Below, in pieces: positions 16,287 to 24,143 of a DNA stretch of 64,000 nucleotides. The notes below the pieces were generated by a model. It did not search any database and had not been told where the DNA came from. It saw nothing but the letters and a program-made list of their open reading frames with translations. The stretch spans positions 90,328 through 154,327 of the forward strand of contig JAGXFU010000015.1 in NCBI GenBank assembly GCA_024637115.1, read 5' to 3'. Every line of letters begins with the position of its first letter. The first letter of the stretch is position 1. The translations under genes and the position numbers were made by a program. The DNA comes from Actinomycetes bacterium (GTDB taxonomy: Bacteria; Actinomycetota; Coriobacteriia; Anaerosomatales; JAGXFU01).

Positions 16287-19124
16287 ATGAGCGAATCCGA
16301 TTCACGAGAGCAGCAAGAGCCCGGGCCAACCGAAGATTCTTTCGGTACGGCACCTGCGGACAGCCATCTCGCCGACAGCGCTGAGCGCAAGCGGGTCGAG
16401 GATGAGTTGAGAAGGAAGGCGCAGCTCCTGGATCGCTCCCAGAAGATCGCTCATCTCGGTAGTTGGGAGATGGATCTCCCCCTCAACAAGCTTACCTGGT
16501 CTGACGAAGCCTATCGCATCTTTGGCGTTCCTCTCGGCCAAGGTGGTGTCAACTACGAGACCTTCCTTGGGGTTGTGCATCCGGATGACCGCGCGGCAGT
16601 GGATGCGGCCTATACGGGTTCGATTCAGGAAGATGCCGATCACTACGAGATAGAGCATCGGGTCGTGCACAAGGAGACCGGAGAGGTTCGGTTCGTTCAT
16701 GAGAGATGCGACCACGAGAGAGATGCATCCGGCACGATCATCCGCTCAGTCGGCGTGACACTCGACATCACCGAGCGCAAGCAGGCCGAAGATGCACTTC
16801 GCGAGAGCAGGGATGCACTGATCGGTCTCACCAACCAGGTACCTGGCGTGGTGTACGAGTACCAGCTGCACCCCGACGGGAGTTCCGCCTTCCCGTTCTC
16901 GAGTCCGGGCATGAACGATATCTACGAGTACTCTCCCGAAGAGCTGAAGGAGGACGCAACCCCGGTCTTTGGGCGTCTGCACCCCGACGATTATGACTAC
17001 GTCGCCGATTCCATCCAGGAGTCCGCGCGCACTCTCAAGCCGTTTCATGTCGAGTTCCGCGTGGTACTTCCTCGGCAGGGTCTCCAGTGGAGATTGTCCG
17101 ATGCGCTACCACAGCGCATGGAAGACGGTGGAACGAAGTGGTACGGCATCATCCTCGACATCACCGAGGGCAAACAGGCGGAGGAGGCGATCAACCAGAG
17201 CGAGGAAAAGTTCTCGGCTGCATTCCGCACCTCACCTGACATGATGAACATCACCCGCCTGTCTGACGGTCTCTTTGTCAATTCCAACCAAGGCTTCACA
17301 GAGCTCACCGGCTTCACCGAAGAGGAGATCAAGAACAAGACATCTCTCGACGTCGATATCTGGACTGTCCCAGCCGATCGAGAGCGATTCGTGCAAGACC
17401 TTCTGCGCGATGGGGCGGTGACCAACTTCGAGACCCGATTCCGACGCAAGGATGGCACCATCATCACGGTACTCGTGTCTGGGAGGATCCTTGAGGTCGA
17501 AGGGGAGCAGTGCATCCTGTCTGCGACCAAAGACATCTCGGATCGGATTGCCGCGCAAGAAGCCCTTCTTGCGAGTGAGGAGTGGCACCGCACCATCATC
17601 GAGACGGCGATGAACGGCTACTGGCTAACTGACATGCAAGGTAGGCTGCTTGAAGTCAACGCGACCTACTGCCGTATGAGCGGTTACTCGGAAGCAGAGT
17701 TGCTCAAGATGAGAGTGGATGATGTGGAGGCTGCTCAGACCGAGCTAGGCATCGACGAGCATTTTCAGAAGATCGCGGCCGGGGCTGGCCTCCGTTTCGA
17801 GTCACGGCATCGCCGCAAGGATGGCAGTGAGTACGACGTCGAGATCAATGCCCAGTACCACCATAATGCAGACGGACGTTACGTGGTCTTCATACAAGAC
17901 ATCACCGAGCGCAAGGCGGCTGAGACGGTGCTGCGTCAGACCAACGCAATCCTTCAGGCGGCAATGGACAACAGCCCTGCGGGTATTGCGATCGCCGACG
18001 CGCCGGACGGCGCACTGCGCTATGTGAACGAAGCGGGCCTCATGATGCGGGGAGGCGACAAGCGGTCGATCGTCAACGGCGTCGATGCCGACCAATACGT
18101 AGCGATGTGGCAACTCTTCGATCTCGATGGCAGACCGCTCGAGGTCGACGAAGTGCCTCTTGCCAGGGCCATCAAGTATGGGGAGAAGTCGAGTCGCGAG
18201 TTCATCATACGTGCATCAGAGGACAGTGAGCGCACGGTGATCGGCAATGCGGCTCCGATTCTCGATGACGACGGCAACATAGAAGCTGCGATTGTCGTGT
18301 TTAGTGACATCACTGACCGCAAGAAGGCGGAGATGGAGCTACGCAGGTTCAATGAGAACCTCGAGACCCTCGTTGAGGAGCGCACACAAGAAGCCGTCCA
18401 GGCGAACCGGGCCAAGAGCGAGTTCCTCGCATCGATGAGCCACGAGCTTCGTACGCCGCTGAACTCGATCATCGGTTTCTCCGGCATCATGCTCGACGGG
18501 ATGGCGGGAGAGGTCAGCGAGGAACAGCAGCGACAGCTCGCGATGATCCGGGCGTCTGGTAATCGGTTGTTATCGCTCGTGAACGACATCCTCGATCTGT
18601 CCAAGATCGAGGCAGAAGCGGTCAGCGTGGAACTACGCAGAACGAACGTTATCCAGATCTGCAGTGATGCGGTCGAGCAAGTGCGCCCTCAGGCTGAAGC
18701 CAAGGGTATTGAACTCCGATTGACCCCGTGCAAAGAGGAGTGCTCCCATCGCGGCCAGATGATGATGGATCAGGCGAAGCTCATGCAAATCGTGCTCAAC
18801 CTACTAAGCAATGCCGTCAAGTTCACGAAGGATGGCATGGTGGAATGCAAGATTGACTGTGCTGGAGAGAAGACAGTATTCATACGGGTGATCGACACGG
18901 GCGTCGGTATCGAGAAAGACGCACTCGAGCGCATATTCAGCGAGTTCGAACAGATCCCTGTGGAGGATGAGGCTAAGCCGCAAGGAACGGGATTGGGCCT
19001 GCCCATCTCGCGGAGGCTTGCACATCTCCTTGGCGGGAATCTTACCGTCACAAGTACGCCCGGTTTCGGTTCAGAGTTCACGCTCCAGTTGCCGCTGCAT
19101 TTCGCGGATGACTCTCACGAGTAG
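16287..19124 (+). CDS. Soluble hybrid-free PAS histidine kinase (five PAS domains)
   Basis: 945 residues, no membrane helix. Five PAS/PAC units occupy about 44-165, 175-295, 305-420, 430-542 and 550-675, most closed by an RDITERK-like linker. A short coiled coil (680-705) leads to the HisKA helix with SMSHELRTPLNSIIGF (717-731; phospho-acceptor His719) and a complete ATPase: N box NLLSNAVKF (838-846), G1 DTGVGI and G2 GTGLGL. No receiver domain and no response regulator nearby, so the partner is elsewhere. AAGGA precedes the ATG. The first 34 residues and the whole transmitter closely match the kinase at 20860. Confidence 0.92.
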   Translation: MSESDSREQQEPGPTEDSFGTAPADSHLADSAERKRVEDELRRKAQLLDRSQKIAHLGSWEMDLPLNKLTWSDEAYRIFGVPLGQGGVNYETFLGVVHPDDRAAVDAAYTGSIQEDADHYEIEHRVVHKETGEVRFVHERCDHERDASGTIIRSVGVTLDITERKQAEDALRESRDALIGLTNQVPGVVYEYQLHPDGSSAFPFSSPGMNDIYEYSPEELKEDATPVFGRLHPDDYDYVADSIQESARTLKPFHVEFRVVLPRQGLQWRLSDALPQRMEDGGTKWYGIILDITEGKQAEEAINQSEEKFSAAFRTSPDMMNITRLSDGLFVNSNQGFTELTGFTEEEIKNKTSLDVDIWTVPADRERFVQDLLRDGAVTNFETRFRRKDGTIITVLVSGRILEVEGEQCILSATKDISDRIAAQEALLASEEWHRTIIETAMNGYWLTDMQGRLLEVNATYCRMSGYSEAELLKMRVDDVEAAQTELGIDEHFQKIAAGAGLRFESRHRRKDGSEYDVEINAQYHHNADGRYVVFIQDITERKAAETVLRQTNAILQAAMDNSPAGIAIADAPDGALRYVNEAGLMMRGGDKRSIVNGVDADQYVAMWQLFDLDGRPLEVDEVPLARAIKYGEKSSREFIIRASEDSERTVIGNAAPILDDDGNIEAAIVVFSDITDRKKAEMELRRFNENLETLVEERTQEAVQANRAKSEFLASMSHELRTPLNSIIGFSGIMLDGMAGEVSEEQQRQLAMIRASGNRLLSLVNDILDLSKIEAEAVSVELRRTNVIQICSDAVEQVRPQAEAKGIELRLTPCKEECSHRGQMMMDQAKLMQIVLNLLSNAVKFTKDGMVECKIDCAGEKTVFIRVIDTGVGIEKDALERIFSEFEQIPVEDEAKPQGTGLGLPISRRLAHLLGGNLTVTSTPGFGSEFTLQLPLHFADDSHE

Positions 19125-19208
19125 GTACTACTCCGCGTGACGGCAGTGTTCGTAAGACATACGTGACACCAGTCCGCCCTTTTTCGGCTTGACCTGCAAC
19201 AGTTCCAA

Positions 19209-19256
19209 GATTGATAATCCGCGTGTCGGCGGTTCAAGTCCGTCTCTGGCCACCAC
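19209..19256 (+). repeat. Partial tRNA-Phe copy (anticodon loop to CCA)
   Basis: Matches 15993-16040 at 47 of 48 positions; the one change alters the anticodon loop (GAA to GAT). There is no 5' half, so it cannot make a tRNA. It looks like an attachment-site scar left at the end of an element integrated into tRNA-Phe, and it lies 84 bases after the first PAS kinase. Confidence 0.85.
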
Positions 19257-19269
19257 AGAATTTTTCGAG

Positions 19270-19296
19270 GAGCCGTCCCATTCGGGCGGCTCTTCT
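19270..19296 (+). terminator. Hairpin terminator after the tRNA-Phe fragment
   Basis: GAGCCGTCC (19270-19278) pairs with GGGCGGCTC (19284-19292), followed by TTCT. It probably ends transcription of the PAS kinase gene upstream. Confidence 0.6.
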
Positions 19297-19575
19297 GCGT
19301 TCTACCTGGGATTTTACACTCCGCTATTCGGCTATGAGCCTCATTAGGCGATTCGAGAGCTCAATCGCTGTGCTCTACCAAAAGGGCCGAAAACGGCCGA
19401 TTCTGATGCCTCACATTACACATACGGTACATCGAGAGTGACTGAATGGAGCCTAGAGACATGCCTAGGAAGAGGCGAGCAGCCTCCCCATCTGGTTCGG
19501 CTCCATATTGGTCAGGGTATGAATAGGGAGCGCAAATAGCGCACAGAATCCCACACAACGCTGGGAGGGTTCGTT
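19297..19575. other. Non-coding stretch with a possible degenerate tRNA on the minus strand
   Basis: No convincing reading frame. On the minus strand around 19382-19340 the text TTGGTAGAGCACAGCGATTG resembles the 3' half of a D arm plus the start of an anticodon stem, and GCGATT/AATCGC can pair around a nine-base loop. No intact cloverleaf can be drawn. The ribosome-binding site of the SDR gene (GGGAGGG) is at its right end. Confidence 0.35.
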
Positions 19576-20340
19576 ATGGCTGGACTTCTAGATGGCAAAG
19601 TTGGAATCGTAACGGGCGGCGGCTCGGGCATTGGTCGCGAGGTCGCCCTAAGAATGGCCGGGGAAGGCGCGAAGGTCGTCGTGTCGGATGTCGTTGACGA
19701 CCATGGCGCCGAGACCGTGTCGATGATCGAGGCTGCGGGCGGTTCCGCCGCTTTCGTTCATGCAGACGTCGCCGTACAGTCCGAAGTCGAGGCGATGGTC
19801 AAGTTCGCCGTCGACACGTACGGCGCCTTGCACCTTGCGGTCAACAACGCCGGCATCGGCGGCCCCGCTGCAGTGACCGGGGAGTATCCGGTGGACGGTT
19901 GGGACAAGGTCATCTCAATCAACCTGAGCGGCGTGTTCCTCGGGATGCGTGCCGAGTTGCCGGCTATGGTTGCATCGGGATCGGGCTCGATCGTCAACAT
20001 CAGTTCGATCCTCGGCTTTGTCGGCTTCGAGCAGTCGTGCGCATACGTGGCTGCCAAGCACGGTGTGATCGGACTGACACAGAACGCGGCACTCGAGTAC
20101 GGTACGCAGAACATCCGCGTCAACTCGGTACACCCCGGCTTCATCGATACGCCACTGGTAGCGCAGGCCGGCATGGAGAAGGGCAGCGATCTATGGGACT
20201 TCATCGCGGCCAAGCATGCGATGAACCGCTGGGGCAAGCCGGAAGAAGTTGCCGAGGTAGTCATCTGGCTGCTCTCCGACAAGGCATCGTTCGTCACCGG
20301 TAGTCAGTACGTTGTCGACGGCGGCTACCTGGCGCAGTAG
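19576..20340 (+). CDS. Short-chain dehydrogenase/reductase (FabG-like)
   Basis: 254 residues, classical SDR. Cofactor motif TGGGSGIG (residues 13-20), NNAG (near 88-91), catalytic Ser in NISSILG, and YVAAK (catalytic Tyr and Lys). The VSDVVDDH segment after the second strand has an acidic residue that would favour NAD over NADP. The C-terminus FVTGSQYVVDGGY is typical. The substrate cannot be read from the sequence; 3-oxoacyl-ACP reductase, sugar or steroid dehydrogenases share this form. It is alone between two tRNA-Phe fragments, so it may be cargo of the accessory region. Terminator at 20391. Confidence 0.88.
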   Translation: MAGLLDGKVGIVTGGGSGIGREVALRMAGEGAKVVVSDVVDDHGAETVSMIEAAGGSAAFVHADVAVQSEVEAMVKFAVDTYGALHLAVNNAGIGGPAAVTGEYPVDGWDKVISINLSGVFLGMRAELPAMVASGSGSIVNISSILGFVGFEQSCAYVAAKHGVIGLTQNAALEYGTQNIRVNSVHPGFIDTPLVAQAGMEKGSDLWDFIAAKHAMNRWGKPEEVAEVVIWLLSDKASFVTGSQYVVDGGYLAQ

Positions 20341-20390
20341 CGGCTGCGGCGAGCACGACTTTCCGACAACTTTGAGAATCAGGCACTATC

Positions 20391-20424
20391 GAGGCCTCGG
20401 CGGACATGCCGGGGCCTCTCTTTT
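20391..20424 (+). terminator. Rho-independent terminator of the SDR gene
   Basis: GAGGCCTCGGC (20391-20401) pairs with GCCGGGGCCTC (20408-20418) with one wobble, followed by TCTTTT. Confidence 0.78.
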
Positions 20425-20823
20425 CGCATCGGGATGCATCCTCTTGAAATGTGATCAGTGGACGAACTCATGCTCGATACCGCCAAGTGACACGCGTGAC
20501 ATCGACTTCCGCCTCTTTGGCTTGGCCGGCCGTTCTCCCAGGATTGAGTGTCCCCGTGTCGGACTTCTCCGCATCATGCTGTCTGGCTGCATTCGCGATT
20601 TGGCGATATCTATCTGAAGCGACACGCCGATGTTGGGGTTTGACTCTGCGAGCGGGAGCCTGTTTCGGGGATCTGCTGCAATGCTCAAAGAACCGTTCGG
20701 AGTCTCGCGCTTGCGGGCCTCGTTCGGAACCTCGGTCTGAAAGCGTGCGCAGAGTGTCCTCTGTTCTTGCAGCCGTTCTTTGCAGCGCGCGTTCACGGGT
20801 CTATGATTGCTTAGATGGCTTCA
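20425..20823. other. Non-coding stretch of about 400 bases, no gene supported
   Basis: Open frames exist here on both strands but none has a convincing ribosome-binding site or a recognisable product. Nothing like a tRNA, hairpin array or known repeat was seen. It may hold the promoter of the PAS kinase at 20860. Confidence 0.4.
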
Positions 20824-20838
20824 GATTCAAGTTGAATC
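20824..20838. promoter_or_regulatory. Perfect palindrome upstream of the second PAS kinase
   Basis: GATTCAA-G-TTGAATC, a perfect 7-1-7 inverted repeat, 21 bases before the ATG at 20860. It is the counterpart of 16251-16265. Position and conservation suggest an operator or a 5'-leader element shared by the two kinase genes. Confidence 0.45.
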
Positions 20839-20859
20839 CGACATCAAGACAGGGCGTCC

Positions 20860-22908
20860 ATGAGCGAATCCAACTCAAGAGAGCAGCAAGAGCCCAGGCC
20901 AACCGAGGATTCTTGTGGCACGTCATCTGTGGACAACCATCTCGCCGACAGCGCTGAGCGCAATCAGCTGTTGATCGACAGCATGGTTGAAGGACTCGCG
21001 CTGCACGAAATCATCCTCGATGAGCACGGCGCGCCATGTGACTACCGCTTTCTGGAAGTGAACCCCGCATTCGAGATCCTCACGGGACTCAAGCGAGAGG
21101 ATGTCATTGGCCATACAGTGCTCGAGGTCATGCCTGGCACTGAGCCTGTGTGGATAGAGCGTTACGGTGCGGTCGCAATGACCGGAACGCCTGCTCGCTT
21201 CGAGGACTACGCGAGTGAGTTGGACAAGCACTTTGGAATCGTGGCCTACTCGCCTCAACCAGGTCAGTTTGCCGCGATAATCTCAGACATCACCGAGCGG
21301 GTTTGCGCTCGGGAAATCCTTCACCAAAGCGAGCAGCGCCTTGCGGTACTGTTCGACCGGGCCCCGCTTGGATATCAGTCCCTTGACGAAGACGGTCGGT
21401 TCATTGAGGTGAATCCGGCCTGGCTGGAGGCTCTGGGGTATGAGCGCGAAGAGGTCATTGGCGCTTGGTTTGGGGACTTCCTCGCTCCCGAGTACGCAGA
21501 AGCCTTCCGTACTCGGTTCCCACTATTCAAGGAGAGAGGCGCAATCCATTCCGAGTTTCCAATGATGCACAAGGACGGCAGTCAGCACGAGATCAGCTTT
21601 GAGGGTCGCATTGGATATAACTCCGACGGAAGCTTCAAGCAGACACACTGCATTCTTTCGGACATCACCGAGCGCAAGCAAGTCGAGGAGGCGCTGCGCA
21701 AGGAGCACGAACTCTATCTGGACTTGGTCGACAGTGTGACTTCAGGGGTATACCGCATACGTGTATGCCCAAGAGAACAGTGGGCAGAAGATGCGTGGGT
21801 CAATCCAGAGCACTCTCCCGTCTCCGTAGAGTTCTTCAGTGACCGCTTCTGTGAACTGCTAGGGATTGACCGACAGGTCTACCAAGACAATCCCGGAATC
21901 GTCGAGGGGTCGGTTCATCCCGAAGACCGGGAGGACTTCTCCCGTATTAATGTGGCGGCAAATGTCGGGATGGTTCCCTTTCTGTGGGAGGGACGGTTGA
22001 TTGTCCAAGGGGAAGTTCTCTGGGCTCGTTTTGAGTCTACCCCACGACTCATCGCGGACGGTTCTATTCTTTGGACAGGCACCACGTACGACATAACCGA
22101 ACGCAAGAAGATCGACGCGGAGCTCATGCATCTGAACGAGAACTTGGAGAATCTCGTTGAGGAGCGTGCAGCAGAAGCTGTCCAGGCGAACCGGGCTAAG
22201 AGCGAGTTCCTCGCGTCGATGAGCCACGAGTTTCGTACGCCGCTGAACTCGATCATCGGTTTCTCCGGCATCATGCTCGACGGGATGGCGGGAGAGGTTA
22301 GCGAGGAACAAAGGCGGCAACTCTCGATGATCCAGGCTTCCGGCAAACGGTTGTTGGGGCTCGTGAATGACATCCTCGACCTGTCAAAGATCGAGGCGCA
22401 AACGGTCAGCGTCGATCTACGCGAGACGAACGTCATGCAGATTTGCAGTGATGCCCTCGAGCAAGTGCGCCCGCAGTTTGAAGAGAAGGGCATCGAGCTG
22501 CGATTCAGCCCGTGCAAGGCGGAATGCACTCATTGTGGCAGGGCGATGTTGGATCAGGAGAAGCTCACTCAGATAGTACTCAATCTGCTGAGCAACGCCG
22601 TCAAGTTCACAGAACATGGCAGCGTGGAGTGCCGGATCGACTGTGCCGGAGAGAACACGATGTTAGTAAGGGTGACCGACACCGGAGTCGGTATTGAGAA
22701 AGACGCGTTAGAGCACATATTCGATGAGTTCGAGCAGATACCCATGAAGGGCCAAGCCAAGCCGCACGGAACGGGATTGGGCCTGCCCATCTCGCGAAAG
22801 CTTGCGCATCTCCTTGGCGGGAGTCTTACCGTCACAAGTACGCCAGGTTCCGGTTCAGAGTTTACGCTCCAGTTGCCTCTGCATTTCGCAGACGGCTCCC
22901 ACGAGTAG
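20860..22908 (+). CDS. Soluble PAS histidine kinase, paralogue of the one at 16287
   Basis: 682 residues, no membrane helix. Three PAS-type sensor units (about 40-145, 150-270 and 280-420), then a coiled coil, HisKA with SMSHEFRTPLNSIIGF and a complete HATPase_c with NLLSNAVKF, DTGVGI and GTGLGL. The first 34 residues and everything from the coiled coil to 50 bases beyond the stop are nearly the same as in the 945-residue kinase, but the PAS block is different and shorter. The start is fixed by the conserved leader. No partner response regulator is adjacent. Confidence 0.92.
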   Translation: MSESNSREQQEPRPTEDSCGTSSVDNHLADSAERNQLLIDSMVEGLALHEIILDEHGAPCDYRFLEVNPAFEILTGLKREDVIGHTVLEVMPGTEPVWIERYGAVAMTGTPARFEDYASELDKHFGIVAYSPQPGQFAAIISDITERVCAREILHQSEQRLAVLFDRAPLGYQSLDEDGRFIEVNPAWLEALGYEREEVIGAWFGDFLAPEYAEAFRTRFPLFKERGAIHSEFPMMHKDGSQHEISFEGRIGYNSDGSFKQTHCILSDITERKQVEEALRKEHELYLDLVDSVTSGVYRIRVCPREQWAEDAWVNPEHSPVSVEFFSDRFCELLGIDRQVYQDNPGIVEGSVHPEDREDFSRINVAANVGMVPFLWEGRLIVQGEVLWARFESTPRLIADGSILWTGTTYDITERKKIDAELMHLNENLENLVEERAAEAVQANRAKSEFLASMSHEFRTPLNSIIGFSGIMLDGMAGEVSEEQRRQLSMIQASGKRLLGLVNDILDLSKIEAQTVSVDLRETNVMQICSDALEQVRPQFEEKGIELRFSPCKAECTHCGRAMLDQEKLTQIVLNLLSNAVKFTEHGSVECRIDCAGENTMLVRVTDTGVGIEKDALEHIFDEFEQIPMKGQAKPHGTGLGLPISRKLAHLLGGSLTVTSTPGSGSEFTLQLPLHFADGSHE

Positions 22909-22966
22909 GTACTACTCCGCGTGACGGCAATGCTCGTAACACACACGCGACACTAGCTTCATGGTT

Positions 22967-23040
22967 GTCCGTCTCTGGCCACCACAGCAATGACGAAGGC
23001 CCCGCCGATCTGGCGGGGCCTTCTTACGAGTTGAGCTGCG
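22967..23040 (+). repeat. Copy of the tRNA-Phe 3' end plus its terminator
   Basis: 74 bases aligned without gaps to 16022-16095, with only a few substitutions: the end of the T arm, acceptor strand, CCA, terminator hairpin and the following GAGTTGAGCTGCG. It starts inside the T arm, so unlike the other fragments it extends beyond the tRNA on the 3' side. It directly follows the second PAS kinase. Confidence 0.85.
22995..23025 (+). terminator. Duplicated tRNA-Phe terminator, ends the second PAS kinase
   Basis: GAAGGCCCCGCC (22995-23006) and GGCGGGGCCTTC (23012-23023) pair perfectly over 12 bases, followed by TT. The inserted copy has better pairing than the original. Confidence 0.8.
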
Positions 23041-23056
23041 TTAGAGTGTCCTCGAT

Positions 23057-23263
23057 CTACGGCCTATTCGTGGTGCCGCTCGACCCGTCGTCATTCATCA
23101 TGCCGCTGTCCTGACCGCCGCTCGACCCGTCGTCATTCATCATGCCGTTACCGTCATCTTGGTTGCCGTCCGAGCTGGTGGAGCTCGAGCATGCAACCAC
23201 ACTCACCAACAGCAGCACGCTGAGACAGATCGCGATGACCACAATCAGTATGCGTCGATGCAT
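23057..23263 (-). CDS. Small lipoprotein with Asp/Gly/Ser-rich repeats
   Basis: 68 residues from the ATG at 23263 (AAGGAG at nine bases). The N-terminus is positively charged then hydrophobic, ending in a lipobox (VSVVAC), so it should be lipid-anchored. The mature part is hydrophilic and contains MMNDDGSSG twice, caused by a perfect 31-bp direct repeat (23075-23105 and 23117-23147, offset 42 bp, in frame). No family recognised. It lies between two tRNA-Phe fragments. Confidence 0.6.
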   Translation of the reverse strand: MHRRILIVVIAICLSVLLLVSVVACSSSTSSDGNQDDGNGMMNDDGSSGGQDSGMMNDDGSSGTTNRP

Positions 23264-23364
23264 GTCCGCTCCTTTCAGATGGGGAGTTGGTACCCGCAAT
23301 CCGACGGCCCCAGACTGCGGACGTGAATCCTGGCGTTCTTGAGGCCACTACCTGCATGAAGTGA

Positions 23365-23414
23365 CGGATTGAGAATCCGCGTGGCGGCGGCTCAAGTCCG
23401 TCTCTGACCACCAC
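23365..23414 (+). repeat. Most diverged partial tRNA-Phe copy
   Basis: Matches 15991-16040 at 46 of 50 positions, from the anticodon stem to CCA. The substitutions fall in the anticodon loop, variable loop, T loop and acceptor strand. It marks the right end of the tRNA-Phe-anchored region. Confidence 0.82.
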
Positions 23415-23475
23415 GCCTTTGCTACGGGGTATGTACTGGGTTGTTCCGGCAGCCAATGAAGGGGGTCAGTAGCTT

Positions 23476-24021
23476 ATGCAGGACCAAGAACAACATCAGG
23501 CATCGAGTTACCTGCGGTTCTTCGCGATGATAGCGACATCTATGGTCGCGATGTTCTTTCTCACGTATGCGAATTCGTATGAGATTGTCGGTCACTGGTG
23601 GTTTAGCGAGATGCGCCTGTTCATGACTATCGCCATGGGTGGATCGATGATGGCGATCATGATGGGCTATATGCTCGGCATGTATTCGAACACGAACGCG
23701 AAGATCGGTGTGTTCGTTCTCGCTGCAGTCATGCTCGTGACTGGCATCTGGCTCGCCCGCAGTGAGATCACCGTCGACGACGGCGACTACATGGAGGGGA
23801 TGATCCCGCACCACTCCATCGCGATTCTGACGAGCGAGCGTGCGGGTATCGAGGACTATCGTGTACGACAGCTCGCAGACGAGATTATCGCAGCTCAGCT
23901 TCGTGAGATTAGCGAGATGGAGTGGCTCATCGAAGACATCCGGACCAACGGCATCGCGGCAGATGCGACCGAGGCCGAGGATCGGGCGGTTCCCGATTTC
24001 TCCGGGGCCGGAAATGAGTGA
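23476..24021 (+). CDS. DUF305-domain membrane protein
   Basis: 181 residues. Three membrane helices (about 12-32, 46-70 and 77-95) are followed by an exposed helical domain with MEGMIPHHSIAILTSE (residues 106-121), the metal-binding HH motif of the DUF305 (PF03713) ferritin-like fold, and acidic helices. DUF305 proteins are often next to copper and silver genes, as here: the copper ATPase begins 122 bp downstream. A role in handling periplasmic or extracellular metal is inferred. GAAGGGGG precedes the ATG. Confidence 0.82.
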   Translation: MQDQEQHQASSYLRFFAMIATSMVAMFFLTYANSYEIVGHWWFSEMRLFMTIAMGGSMMAIMMGYMLGMYSNTNAKIGVFVLAAVMLVTGIWLARSEITVDDGDYMEGMIPHHSIAILTSERAGIEDYRVRQLADEIIAAQLREISEMEWLIEDIRTNGIAADATEAEDRAVPDFSGAGNE

Positions 24022-24143
24022 TCGGTGATAGCCCTGCGCACCCCGCAGGGGTTGCGCACGATGAAAACGGGAGGGGTGTTGCTCGATGCACTTGCTGCCG
24101 CAACACATGGTAGAAATGTGTGAGCAGCCAGAAAGGGGCAGCC

